Assembly: GCF_003160695.1 (NCBI RefSeq)
Contig: NZ_QGDD01000012.1
Location: 36,804-100,803, forward strand
Length of the DNA stretch: 64,000 nucleotides
DNA from: Nocardioides silvaticus
GTDB taxonomy: Bacteria > Actinomycetota > Actinomycetes > Propionibacteriales > Nocardioidaceae
Direction: 5' to 3'
Shown: in pieces, positions 1 through 7,223 of the stretch
How positions within the stretch are numbered: the first letter of the stretch is position 1
Layout: each line of letters opens with the position of its first letter
The notes under the pieces: model-generated
Database searches by the model: none
What the model was told of the DNA's origin: nothing
What the model saw: the letters and a program-made list of their open reading frames with translations, nothing else
Position numbers and translations under genes: made by a program

Positions 1-773
1 TACGGCGCGGGCGCCAGGCGTTTGAGCCGCCACAGCGCCTTCGCGTCGGGCTGGGGCAAGACGTAGAGACGCCTCTTGTCGTGGGCGTCGAGCGTCATCC
101 GGGCGACCCGCTCGGGAGAGGAGCTGGCGACGCCCGCCAGCCTGCGGGCGAGCTGCGCGGCGGCCGGGTTGATCAGCTCGCCGTCGTAGATGTTGGTGCG
201 GACGAAGGTCGGGCACAGCACCGTCACCGCGACGCCGGTGTCGGCCAGCTCCGCGGACAGGGTCTCGGACAGGCTGACGACACCGGCCTTGCTCACGTTG
301 TACGCGGCCATGAACGGCGCCGCGGTGAAGCTCGCAGCGGACGCGACGTTGATGACTCCCCCGCGCCCCGCCTCGCGGAGCAGCGGCACGAAGACGTGGC
401 AGCCGTGGATGACGCCCCACAGGTTGACCCCGAGGGTGCGTTGCCAGTCGTCGAGCGAGGACTCCCCGACGGGCAGGCCTCCCGCTCCGATGCCCGCGTT
501 GTTGATGACCAGGTCCGGGGCCTTCTGGAACCAGTCCTGCGCGGCGACCGCCAGGTCGCGGACCTGCTGCTCGTCGGCGACGTCGCAAGCGACGGCGATC
601 GCCTCGCCACCCGTCTGCTCGATGAGGAGAACCGTCTCCTTGGCGGTCGACTCGTCGAGGTCGGCGCACACGACCTTCCCGCCGCGGCGGGCGAGCTCGA
701 GCGCGAACGCCCGCCCGATGCCGCTCCCGGCGCCGGTGACGACGGCGTGGGTGTCCCTGGTCCGCCTGCTCAT
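1..773 (-). CDS. short-chain dehydrogenase/reductase (SDR), C-terminus off the left edge
   Basis: This is an NAD(P)-dependent oxidoreductase of the classical SDR family; its substrate is unknown. Reading on the minus strand from ATG at 773, the cofactor motif TGAGSGIG lies at residues 13-20, NNAG at 91-94, and the catalytic Ser145, Tyr158 and Lys162 (YNVSK) are present. About 257 codons are visible and no stop is reached, so the gene continues past position 1. Its start overlaps the stop of the upstream esterase as ATGA, so the two are translationally coupled. Pairing with an HSL-type esterase and TetR regulators suggests breakdown of an ester or alcohol, which is inference. Confidence 0.88.
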   Translation of the reverse strand, partial: MSRRTRDTHAVVTGAGSGIGRAFALELARRGGKVVCADLDESTAKETVLLIEQTGGEAIAVACDVADEQQVRDLAVAAQDWFQKAPDLVINNAGIGAGGLPVGESSLDDWQRTLGVNLWGVIHGCHVFVPLLREAGRGGVINVASAASFTAAPFMAAYNVSKAGVVSLSETLSAELADTGVAVTVLCPTFVRTNIYDGELINPAAAQLARRLAGVASSSPERVARMTLDAHDKRRLYVLPQPDAKALWRLKRLAPAP

Positions 774-1774
774 GCTCCTTCCTCCATCAGCCGGAAGGCG
801 CCGCGCCGTTCGGCTGCCTCCAGCTCGGCGACCACGAAGTCCGCGGCGCGCTCGATCGCCGGGCCGGCCTCCGGGACCAGCAGCGGCATGGCCTGGAAGA
901 CGTGCATCTGGCCGGGCCAGATCTCGAGGTCGCACCGTCCGCCGCAGGCCGCGAGCGCACGGGCCAGCTCCTCGGCGTCGGCCGCCATCATCTCGCGCCC
1001 CCCGGCCTGGAGGAACGTGGCCGGGAAACCGCCGACGCCCTCGAACGAGAACGTCATCCGCTCGGTCGTGCGATCGGTCTCGCCGAAGTAGAGGTCGAGC
1101 AGCCGCTGGACGCGCACGGCCGAGATCATCGGGTCGCGGCGTCGGCGCTCCCGGTCGGCGGCCAGCGCGAAGGTCGGGTCGAACAGCGGCGAGAAGAACA
1201 TCAGCGCGGCCGGCGGGGTCACGCCCTCCTGCAGCAGCTGCAGCGTCAGGTCCACTCCGAGGTGCCCGCCCGCGGAGTCCCCGGCGATGACGATCCGCGC
1301 CGGGTCGTGGCCCTCCGAGACCAGCCATTCGTAGGCTGCCCGGACGTCGTCGGCCGCCGCCGGGAACCGGTGGGACGGCGCCAGCCGGTAGTCGCACGCG
1401 AAGATCGGCAGGCCGGTCGCCCGTGACAGCCGGGTGGTGACGCCGCGATGGGTCCGCGCCGAGCAGATCGCGTAGCCGCTGCCGTGGATGTACAGGATGA
1501 CGGCGTCGTCGCGCTTCGCCCGCGGTCCGCGCACCCACTCGCCGCGCACCGAGGGACCGCGGCGGGTGGACCGGTCGACGCTCACGATCCGGCTGCCGAG
1601 GAGCGGCGGGCCGAGCACGGCCAGGCTGGTTGCCGCGACCCGGCGCCCGAGCCGCACACCCGTCCGGTTCAGCGGGACGACGGTGGTGACCGGCCGCAGG
1701 GTCAGCGCGGTCGCGGCGGCCAACGCGTGGCTCCGCAACGACGCGCGAGTCGGAGGCATTTTCTGCTGGCGCAT
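770..1774 (-). CDS. alpha/beta hydrolase, hormone-sensitive-lipase (family IV) esterase
   Basis: This is a predicted carboxylesterase of about 334 residues. The oxyanion-hole motif HGSGY (about residues 97-101) and the nucleophile elbow GDSAGG (Ser about 167) are visible, with the family-typical YRLAPSHRFPAAADD between them. The late MHVF supplies a candidate catalytic His. ATG 1774 is chosen because a CAATCT hexamer sits 6 nt before it, as expected for a leaderless start. ATG 1759 is the alternative and loses five residues. The -10-like hexamer lies inside a perfect palindrome shared with the divergent TetR gene, so repression by that regulator is likely. The downstream SDR is coupled to it. 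Confidence 0.87.
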   Translation of the reverse strand: MRQQKMPPTRASLRSHALAAATALTLRPVTTVVPLNRTGVRLGRRVAATSLAVLGPPLLGSRIVSVDRSTRRGPSVRGEWVRGPRAKRDDAVILYIHGSGYAICSARTHRGVTTRLSRATGLPIFACDYRLAPSHRFPAAADDVRAAYEWLVSEGHDPARIVIAGDSAGGHLGVDLTLQLLQEGVTPPAALMFFSPLFDPTFALAADRERRRRDPMISAVRVQRLLDLYFGETDRTTERMTFSFEGVGGFPATFLQAGGREMMAADAEELARALAACGGRCDLEIWPGQMHVFQAMPLLVPEAGPAIERAADFVVAELEAAERRGAFRLMEEGA

Positions 1775-1799
1775 GCCCTCAGATTGCAATCTGAGGGCA
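1774..1799. promoter_or_regulatory. perfect 26-bp palindrome, probable TetR operator
   Basis: The half-site is TGCCCTCAGATTG, followed immediately by its exact reverse complement, with no mismatch and no spacer. It lies between the divergent esterase (ATG 1774) and TetR (GTG 1820) genes. It contains CAATCT, placed 6 nt before the esterase start. A dimeric TetR bound here would cover the esterase promoter. That the neighbouring TetR binds it is inference from position and symmetry. Confidence 0.75.
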
Positions 1800-1819
1800 C
1801 CTGCCGTCAAGATGTTCGG

Positions 1820-2467
1820 GTGGAAGCGGCGAAGGTGGTGTCTCCCCGGCGGTACGGCGGCAAGAGCGCCGACCAGCGCCGCGCCGAGCGCCGCGCGCAG
1901 CTGGTCGAGGCCGCGCTGGAGATCTGGCAGCAGCAGGGCTGGGCCGCCGTCACCATGCGTGGCGTCTGCGCCCAGGCCGGCCTCACCGATCGGTACTTCT
2001 ACGAGAGCTTCGCCGACCGCGACGCCCTCCTCGGCACCGTCTGGGACCAGATGCGCGACGAGACCCTCACGATGCTGGTCGGCGCGATCGCCTCGGTCGG
2101 CGAGGATGACGCCCTCGCGCAGCTGACCGCTGCCGTCGACGCGGTCGTGCACCACATCGCCGACGAGCCGGCGCGGGCGCAGATCATCTTCGGCGACCAT
2201 GCCGGCAGCGCCGTGCTCGAGCAGCGCCGGCGCGACACCGTGCAGCTCGCGACCGACCTGATGATCGACACCGCGCGACCGTTCCTCCGCGACGACGTCG
2301 ACGAGCACGCCCTCCGGATCCACACGCTGCTCGGCATCGGCGGCTTCGTCGAGCTGGTGCTCGCGTGGCGCGACGGCCTGGTCGACGCGACCGCCGACGA
2401 GATCGTCGAGCACCTCATCGACGTGGGGACGGCGCTGAGCGGCCGGTTCCTCAGGCAGGTTCCTTGA
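1820..2467 (+). CDS. TetR/AcrR family transcriptional regulator
   Basis: This is a DNA-binding repressor of about 215 residues. The N-terminal helix-turn-helix is recognisable (ADQRRAERRAQLVEAALEI, then TMRGVCAQAGLTDRYFYESF), and the C-terminal part is a variable ligand-binding domain. GTG 1820 is preferred because CAAGAT lies 6 nt upstream; GTG 1835 and GTG 1838 are alternatives. It is divergent from the esterase-SDR pair across the 26-bp palindrome and probably represses them and itself. Its 3' end overlaps the convergent second TetR gene by 17 nt. The ligand is unknown. Confidence 0.88.
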   Translation: MEAAKVVSPRRYGGKSADQRRAERRAQLVEAALEIWQQQGWAAVTMRGVCAQAGLTDRYFYESFADRDALLGTVWDQMRDETLTMLVGAIASVGEDDALAQLTAAVDAVVHHIADEPARAQIIFGDHAGSAVLEQRRRDTVQLATDLMIDTARPFLRDDVDEHALRIHTLLGIGGFVELVLAWRDGLVDATADEIVEHLIDVGTALSGRFLRQVP

Positions 2468-3071
2468 TCATCGTCGGCAGCAGCTCGCGCACCAGCTCGT
2501 GGAGGTCGTCGAGGACGCCGTCGCGGCCGAGGGTGTGGTTGACCAACGCCTGCTGGAAGAGCCCGTCGAAGATCCCGTAGACGACAGGCGCGGGCATGGC
2601 CGGCACGGTGTCGGCCAGGTCGGCGTACTTGGAGACGATCCGCCAGACCATGTCCTCGAGCCAGCCGTCGATCTCGACCGCGACCTCGCGCAACCGCTCC
2701 TCGAACATGCTCTGCGTGCGCACGTCGTACCAGAGCCGGTGCATCGCGGTGTCGTCCCGGAGGGTCTCGACCAGCTTGTCGGCGAACCCGACGGCCAGCT
2801 GCTCCGGCGTCGTCGAGTGCGCGACCACGCCGTCGTAGCGGCGCACGCACTCGGCCTTCTGCTCGCGGACGCAGTAGACGATCAGCTCGTGCTTGTCCTG
2901 GAAGTAGTAGTGGACGACGCCGTGGCTGTAGGCGGAGTTGTTGGCGATCTCGCGGAGGCTGGCCCTCGCGTAACCCAGCTCGCCGAGGGTCCGCAGAGCG
3001 GACTCCGCGAGTGCGCGACGTCGCTCGTCGTGCTTGTCTGCCGGGCTCTTGCGCCCGGCCGCCGGGGTCAT
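2451..3071 (-). CDS. TetR/AcrR family transcriptional regulator
   Basis: This is a 206-residue regulator. The HTH region reads SLREIANNSAYSHGVVHYYF, typical of TetR recognition helices, and follows a short basic N-terminus. ATG 3071 is supported by a TACTGT hexamer 7 nt upstream, indicating a leaderless mRNA. It converges on and overlaps the other TetR gene, so this locus holds two regulators of the same family in opposite orientation. An inverted repeat GTCAAG-N12-CTTGAC about 70 nt upstream is a candidate operator. Its targets are unknown; the esterase-SDR operon is possible. Confidence 0.88.
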   Translation of the reverse strand: MTPAAGRKSPADKHDERRRALAESALRTLGELGYARASLREIANNSAYSHGVVHYYFQDKHELIVYCVREQKAECVRRYDGVVAHSTTPEQLAVGFADKLVETLRDDTAMHRLWYDVRTQSMFEERLREVAVEIDGWLEDMVWRIVSKYADLADTVPAMPAPVVYGIFDGLFQQALVNHTLGRDGVLDDLHELVRELLPTMIKEPA

Positions 3072-3078
3072 GTCTAGG

Positions 3079-3084
3079 ACAGTA
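3079..3084 (-). promoter_or_regulatory. -10 hexamer of leaderless promoter for TetR (3071)
   Basis: On the minus strand this reads TACTGT, 7 nt before the ATG at 3071. The spacing places the transcription start at or next to the start codon. No -35 box is evident. Confidence 0.5.
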
Positions 3085-3137
3085 GCCCCACTCGGGGCCC
3101 AAATCCGAGAATCTGGACAGTTGGAGGGAAATGTTTG

Positions 3138-3161
3138 GTCAAGTGGCCAGAAAAACTTGAC
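3138..3161. promoter_or_regulatory. inverted repeat GTCAAG-N12-CTTGAC, candidate operator
   Basis: This is a 6-bp inverted repeat with a 12-nt spacer. It overlaps a perfect TTGACA hexamer (3157-3162) that could be a plus-strand -35 box, and lies about 70 nt upstream of the minus-strand TetR gene. Size and place fit a TetR-type operator; binding is inferred only. Confidence 0.4.
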
Positions 3162-3189
3162 ATCGCTCGTTCGTACCCGGTTGCATTGG

Positions 3190-3308
3190 TCTCGTCATGA
3201 ACTGGTCCCCCAACCACGTGACGATTGAGGCTGCGGGGGTAGGACGTCGAAATCTGAGGTGTTGGAGCCACCTCGACAGATCCGTCCCACCTCCGCAGCC
3301 TTGTTTTT
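3190..3308 (+). ncRNA. candidate small RNA or structured element with intrinsic terminator
   Basis: There is no credible gene between 3072 and 3329. On the plus strand an outer stem pairs 3228-3246 with 3283-3301: 19 positions, with one G-U wobble and one mismatch. It encloses a second hairpin, GAGGTG (3256-3261) with CACCTC (3269-3274). Five Ts follow at 3304-3308, as in an intrinsic terminator. No plus-strand gene is nearby to be terminated. A TTGACA box lies at 3157-3162, but the -10 at the right distance (TTGCAT) is poor. A transcript of about 115 nt is inferred; the ends are approximate. Confidence 0.35.
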
Positions 3309-3329
3309 CGCCCTGGTCGGGCCGCTAGG

Positions 3330-3638
3330 TCACGCGCTCCAGCCGAAGAGGACCGCGCCGCTGACCAGCAGGCAGAACCACAGCGGGTAGGACAGCGCGG
3401 CGATCCACACCATCCGCTTGGGGTTGCGGCTCCACAGGGTGCAGCAGACGACGAAGAGCACCAGCCAGACAGCGACCAGCACGACCACGCCCCACCAGGG
3501 CGCGACCAGCCCGCTGGCGGCGTACAGGAAGAACGACGAGACGATCAGGATCATCCCGAGGAACGGGGTGAACGAGATCGAGCGACGTGGGTCGTCGGAG
3601 ACCGGCTTGATCTTGCGCCGGCGCTGGAACGCGGCCAA
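3330..3638 (-). CDS. small integral membrane protein, unknown function
   Basis: This 102-residue protein has a basic N-terminus (FQRRRKIKP) and three predicted membrane segments: about residues 27-45 (ILIVSSFFLYAASGLV), 50-67 (VVVLVAVWLVLFVVCC) and 77-98 (AALSYPLWFCLLVSGAVLFG). The start is TTG 3638, 3 nt after the stop of the upstream small gene, so coupling is likely. I do not recognise the family. The topology is that of a small cytoplasmic-membrane protein, and nothing in it points to an enzymatic role. Confidence 0.7.
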   Translation of the reverse strand: MAAFQRRRKIKPVSDDPRRSISFTPFLGMILIVSSFFLYAASGLVAPWWGVVVLVAVWLVLFVVCCTLWSRNPKRMVWIAALSYPLWFCLLVSGAVLFGWSA

Positions 3639-3641
3639 CCG

Positions 3642-3833
3642 CTACCGGTCCTCGCCGTCGGCGACGTCGTCGTTCCAGCGCGGGTCCTCGTCCCAGGCCT
3701 TGGTCCGCTCGGCCGCCTTCTCCAGCGCGCGGGCCGCCTCCTCCTCGGTCTCGTAGGGACCGAGCCGGTCCTTGGAGGCGCAGCCCTCCTCCGGCTCCAC
3801 TCGGTGGTGATTCAGGCAGAACCAGTAGGCCAT
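3642..3833 (-). CDS. conserved small actinobacterial protein, unknown function
   Basis: This is a 63-residue soluble protein. It begins MAYWFCLNHHRVEPEEGCAS and continues into a charged, Ala/Glu-rich helical half ending in an acidic tail. The paired Cys and His residues near the N-terminus (C6, H8, H9 and C18) resemble a small metal-binding site, but this is inference. I recognise the N-terminal pattern from actinobacterial hypothetical proteins without a known function. ATG 3833 is favoured over TTG 3842 because TAGGTT lies 7 nt upstream of it. The downstream membrane-protein gene follows after 3 nt. Confidence 0.75.
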   Translation of the reverse strand: MAYWFCLNHHRVEPEEGCASKDRLGPYETEEEAARALEKAAERTKAWDEDPRWNDDVADGEDR

Positions 3834-3840
3834 GCGTGCC

Positions 3841-3846
3841 AACCTA
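3841..3846 (-). promoter_or_regulatory. -10 hexamer of leaderless promoter (start 3833)
   Basis: On the minus strand this is TAGGTT, 7 nt before ATG 3833. It decides the start in favour of 3833 over the TTG at 3842, which lies at the promoter's edge. Confidence 0.55.
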
Positions 3847-3877
3847 CAACGGCTCCGGGACCCCCGGCCCCGCGTGC

Positions 3878-3889
3878 AACACGCGTGTT
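3878..3889. promoter_or_regulatory. 12-bp perfect palindrome between divergent promoters
   Basis: AACACGCGTGTT lies between the divergent leaderless starts at 3833 (-) and 3914 (+), 13 nt before the plus-strand -10. The position suits an operator acting on one or both promoters. No regulator is assigned. Confidence 0.35.
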
Positions 3890-3901
3890 ACGCGACCTGG
3901 G

Positions 3902-3907
3902 TAGTGT
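3902..3907 (+). promoter_or_regulatory. -10 hexamer of leaderless promoter (start 3914)
   Basis: TAGTGT sits 6 nt before ATG 3914, which heads the ATP-grasp operon. The spacing implies that the mRNA begins at the start codon. Confidence 0.55.
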
Positions 3908-3913
3908 CCGGCC

Positions 3914-5419
3914 ATGGGCGCGGACCGGGTCGACGTGAACACGATCTTCGAGGGATACGGCGCCAGCGGGCCGGCCTACGACGAGATGTTCGACGGCGAC
4001 CAGCTCCGCTCGCCGTACCTCCGGCTGCGGGACTTCCTCGAGACGATGACCGCCCCTGAGCTGGTGAGCCGGGTGGAGTCGCTGCAGGCCAGCTACCTCA
4101 ACCAGGGCGTCACCTTCGACATCGGCGGCGAGGAGCGGGCGATGCCGCTCGACATCTTGCCGCGGGTCATCGAGATGGACACCTGGAGCGTCATCGAGCG
4201 CGGGGTGCAGCAGCGGGTGCGGGCGCTGGAGGCCTTCCTCGCCGACGTGTACGACGCCGGCCGGGTCTTCGACGACGGGGTCGTCCAGCGCCGGGTGATC
4301 ACGACCTCCTCGCACTACCACCGCGCAGCCGCCGGCGTGCGTCCGCCGAACGGGGTCCGGGTCCACGTCTCCGGCATCGACCTGATCCGCGACAACAACG
4401 GCGAGTTCCGCGTGCTCGAGGACAACGTGCGGGTGCCGTCCGGGGTGTCCTACGTGATGACCAACCGCCGCGCCATCGCCGCGGCGCTCCCGGAGACCAC
4501 CGCCCAGCACCGGATCCGTCCGGTCGGCGGCTACCCGCAGCGGCTGCTCACCGCGTTGCGGGCAGCGGCTCCCGCCGGTGTCACCGACCCGACGGTCGTG
4601 GTGCTGACACCGGGCGTCTACAACGGCGCCTACTTCGAGCACGCCCTGCTGGCCCGGACGATGGGCGTCGAGCTGGTCGAGGGCCGCGACCTGGTGTGCC
4701 GCCGCGGCGAGGTCATGATGCGCACGACCCGGGGACTGGCGCCGGTGCACGTCATCTACCGCCGGATCGACGACGACTTCCTCGATCCCGTGCACTTCCG
4801 GGCGGACTCGATGCTCGGCTGCCCGGGAATGATCGACGCCGCCCGCGCCGGCAACGTGACGCTGGCCAACGCCGTCGGCAACGGGGTCGCCGACGACAAG
4901 CTCGTCTACACCTACCTGCCCGACATCATCCGCTACTACCTCGCCGAGGAACCGGTGATCCGCAACGTCGACACCTGGCGCGTCGGCGACCGCGAGGCGC
5001 GCGAGGAGGTGCTCGACCGGCTGGACGAGCTGGTGCTCAAGCCGGTGGACGGGTCGGGCGGCAAAGGCATCGTGATCGGGCCTCATGCCTCGGCCGCCGA
5101 GCTCGACGAGCTGCGGACCAAGGTGCTGGAGGACCCGCGGTCGTGGATCGCCCAGCCGGTGGTGCAGCTCTCGACGGTGCCGACGTTCGTCGACGGCGAG
5201 CTCGGCCCGCGGCACGTCGACCTCCGGCCGTTCGCGGTCAACGACGGTGAGCGGGTGTGGGTGCTGCCGGGCGGCCTGACCCGGGTCGCACTCGGCAAGG
5301 GCGAGCTGATCGTGAACTCCTCCCGCGGCGGCGGCACCAAGGACACGTGGGTGCTCGCCGGTCCGGTCGGGCAGCTGGACGGGGCCCGCCGGTCTCAGCG
5401 ACAGGACGGGGCGCAGTGA
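3914..5419 (+). CDS. circularly permuted type 2 ATP-grasp protein (DUF404/DUF407)
   Basis: This 501-residue protein belongs to the circularly permuted ATP-grasp family, predicted to form amide or peptide bonds using ATP. Recognisable segments are VHVSGIDLIRDNNGEF RVLEDN (about residues 150-175), TPGVYNGAYFEHALLA, and the late VLKPVDGSGGKGIVIGP nucleotide-binding loop (about 375-391). It is first in an operon with an alpha-E protein and a transglutaminase-like protein, a pairing conserved in actinobacteria and proteobacteria. From comparative genomics the set is thought to make and process a peptide, but no product is established. Its stop overlaps the next start (TGATG). Confidence 0.9.
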   Translation: MGADRVDVNTIFEGYGASGPAYDEMFDGDQLRSPYLRLRDFLETMTAPELVSRVESLQASYLNQGVTFDIGGEERAMPLDILPRVIEMDTWSVIERGVQQRVRALEAFLADVYDAGRVFDDGVVQRRVITTSSHYHRAAAGVRPPNGVRVHVSGIDLIRDNNGEFRVLEDNVRVPSGVSYVMTNRRAIAAALPETTAQHRIRPVGGYPQRLLTALRAAAPAGVTDPTVVVLTPGVYNGAYFEHALLARTMGVELVEGRDLVCRRGEVMMRTTRGLAPVHVIYRRIDDDFLDPVHFRADSMLGCPGMIDAARAGNVTLANAVGNGVADDKLVYTYLPDIIRYYLAEEPVIRNVDTWRVGDREAREEVLDRLDELVLKPVDGSGGKGIVIGPHASAAELDELRTKVLEDPRSWIAQPVVQLSTVPTFVDGELGPRHVDLRPFAVNDGERVWVLPGGLTRVALGKGELIVNSSRGGGTKDTWVLAGPVGQLDGARRSQRQDGAQ

Positions 5420-6378
5420 TGCTCAGCCGGATCGCGGAGTCGATGTTCTGGATCGGGCGCTACGTCGAGCGGGCCGAGGACACCGCGCGGATCCTCGACG
5501 TCCAGACCCAGCTGCTGCTCGAGGACGGGAACATCGACGAGGCCCAGACCTGCCGCGACCTGCTCCTCATCATGGGCATCGAGCCGGAGGACGCGGCCGA
5601 CCGGCTCGGCATCGACATCGACCAGCGGGTCGGGATCGAGCAGGTGCTGCGGCTGCTCGCCTACGACATGGCCTCGCCGAGCTCGATCGCCGCCGCGGTC
5701 GGCGCGGCCCGGGAGAGCGCACGACGGGCCCGGGAGATCCTCTCGGTCCCGCTGTGGGAGGTCATCAACACCACCTACCTCTCGATCCCGTCCGGGCGCT
5801 TCGGGGGTCTGCGTCCGCCGTACGCCTTCCAGTGGGTACGCGAGCGCGCGGCGCTGATCAACGGCACCGCCGACGCCACGATGACGCGCGACGAGGGCTG
5901 GCACTTCCTCATGCTCGGCCGCTGCATCGAGCGGGCCGACATGACGTCGCGGCTGGTCGCGGCGACATCGCTGTCGAGCGGCGGCACCGAGCAGTGGGTG
6001 AGCACGCTGCGCGCGTGCGGCGCCTACGAGGCGTTCCTCCGGACCAACCGCGGTCGGGAGACGGCGCGGGCGGCGGCGGAGTTCCTGCTGCTCGACCGCG
6101 TGTTCCCGAGATCGGTGATCTTCGCCCTCAACCGGGCCGAACAGTGCCTCGACGAGATGGAGCCCGGCAGCACGCGCACCGGGTTCCGCGACGAGGCGCA
6201 CCGGCTGCTGGGGCGGACCCGTGCCGAGCTGGAGTACCGCTCGTTCACCGACGTGCTCCTGGACCTCCCCGAGGAGATGGAGACGCTGCAGGGCACGTGC
6301 GCGGCCGCCACCGACGCGATCAGCCGCAAGTACTTCGCCGGAGCCGAGGCCATGTCGTGGAAGGGCGTGATGCAGTGA
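5419..6378 (+). CDS. alpha-E domain protein (DUF403)
   Basis: This is an all-helical protein of 319 residues. It opens with MLSRIAESMFWIGRYVERAED, the hallmark of the alpha-E domain, and keeps the later LGRCIERADMTSRL and RKYF segments. Alpha-E proteins are encoded next to circularly permuted ATP-grasp and transglutaminase-like genes, and their molecular role is not established. The ATG at 5419 shares a base with the stop of the ATP-grasp gene. The 3' end overlaps the following gene by four bases, so all three are probably translated in fixed ratio from one mRNA. Confidence 0.9.
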   Translation: MLSRIAESMFWIGRYVERAEDTARILDVQTQLLLEDGNIDEAQTCRDLLLIMGIEPEDAADRLGIDIDQRVGIEQVLRLLAYDMASPSSIAAAVGAARESARRAREILSVPLWEVINTTYLSIPSGRFGGLRPPYAFQWVRERAALINGTADATMTRDEGWHFLMLGRCIERADMTSRLVAATSLSSGGTEQWVSTLRACGAYEAFLRTNRGRETARAAAEFLLLDRVFPRSVIFALNRAEQCLDEMEPGSTRTGFRDEAHRLLGRTRAELEYRSFTDVLLDLPEEMETLQGTCAAATDAISRKYFAGAEAMSWKGVMQ

Positions 6379-7220
6379 GCACGCAGATGCGAGTCGTCCA
6401 CACGACGGAGTTCGAGTACGACGGGTCCGCCGTCGCGTCGTACAACCAGGCGCGGATGACCCCCGCCACCGGACCGGGCCAGATCGTCGTGCACTCCCGG
6501 CTCGAGGTGCACCCGAAGCCGTGGATGTCGGAGTACCGCGACTACTTCGGCACCCATGTCATCGCGTTCGAGGTGCTCGACCCGCACGACGCGATGTCGG
6601 TCGTCGCCACCTCCACCGTGCAGGTCGACCGCGGGCCGGCCGCGCCGCCGACCACGCCCTGGGAGGCGTACGGCGAGCGCGCGATCGCCGACCGCTGGAC
6701 CGAGTACCTCGTGCTGCCCGAGGCCGTCGCCCCTCCCCCGGACTTCGTCGACTCCGTCCAGGGCGAGGCACGGGCTGCCGGCACGCCCGGCGGTGCGGCG
6801 CGGGCCGTCTGCCGGCTCGTGAACCAGGAGATCGACTTCCTGCCCGGCTCGACCGACGTCCGCACGCCGGCCGCGGAAGCCTGGCGGCAGCGGGCCGGTG
6901 TCTGCCAGGACATGGTGCACCTCGCGATCGGCGGGCTCCGCTCGCTCGGCATCCCGGCGCGCTACGTCTCCGGCTACGTCCACCCCTCCGCCGACCCGGT
7001 CGTCGGTGAGACCGTCGCCGGCGACTCCCGGGCCTGGCTGGAGTGGTGGGACGACGGCTGGCAGGCCTTCGACCCGAGCGGCGACGCCGTGCCCGACGAC
7101 CGCTACATCGCGATCGCCACCGGGCGTGACTACACCGACGTCTCGCCACTGAGCGGGATCTACTCGGGTGCACGGACGTCGCGGATGACCGTCGACGTCA
7201 GCATCACCCGCACCGCCTGA
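6375..7220 (+). CDS. transglutaminase-like cysteine protease-fold protein
   Basis: This is a 281-residue protein of the bacterial transglutaminase-like family. The N-terminal beta domain (VVHTTEFEYDG) is followed by the catalytic core with GVCQDMVH, where Cys is the nucleophile, and SLGIPARYVSGY. The position that normally holds the catalytic His (usually HAW) reads SRAWLEWW here, so Arg appears to replace His; the following Asp (FDPSGD) is present. GTG 6375 overlaps the previous stop; ATG 6387 is the alternative. It closes the ATP-grasp/alpha-E operon. In this setting it is expected to cleave or cross-link a peptide, but the changed residue makes activity uncertain. Confidence 0.87.
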   Translation: MSTQMRVVHTTEFEYDGSAVASYNQARMTPATGPGQIVVHSRLEVHPKPWMSEYRDYFGTHVIAFEVLDPHDAMSVVATSTVQVDRGPAAPPTTPWEAYGERAIADRWTEYLVLPEAVAPPPDFVDSVQGEARAAGTPGGAARAVCRLVNQEIDFLPGSTDVRTPAAEAWRQRAGVCQDMVHLAIGGLRSLGIPARYVSGYVHPSADPVVGETVAGDSRAWLEWWDDGWQAFDPSGDAVPDDRYIAIATGRDYTDVSPLSGIYSGARTSRMTVDVSITRTA

Positions 7221-7223
7221 GCA

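Noticed and set aside
3034..3271. Short frames on both strands in the TetR/membrane-protein gap (64 and 65 codons).
   Set aside because: They have no ribosome-binding site, unlikely composition, and overlap the promoter, inverted repeat and stem structure.
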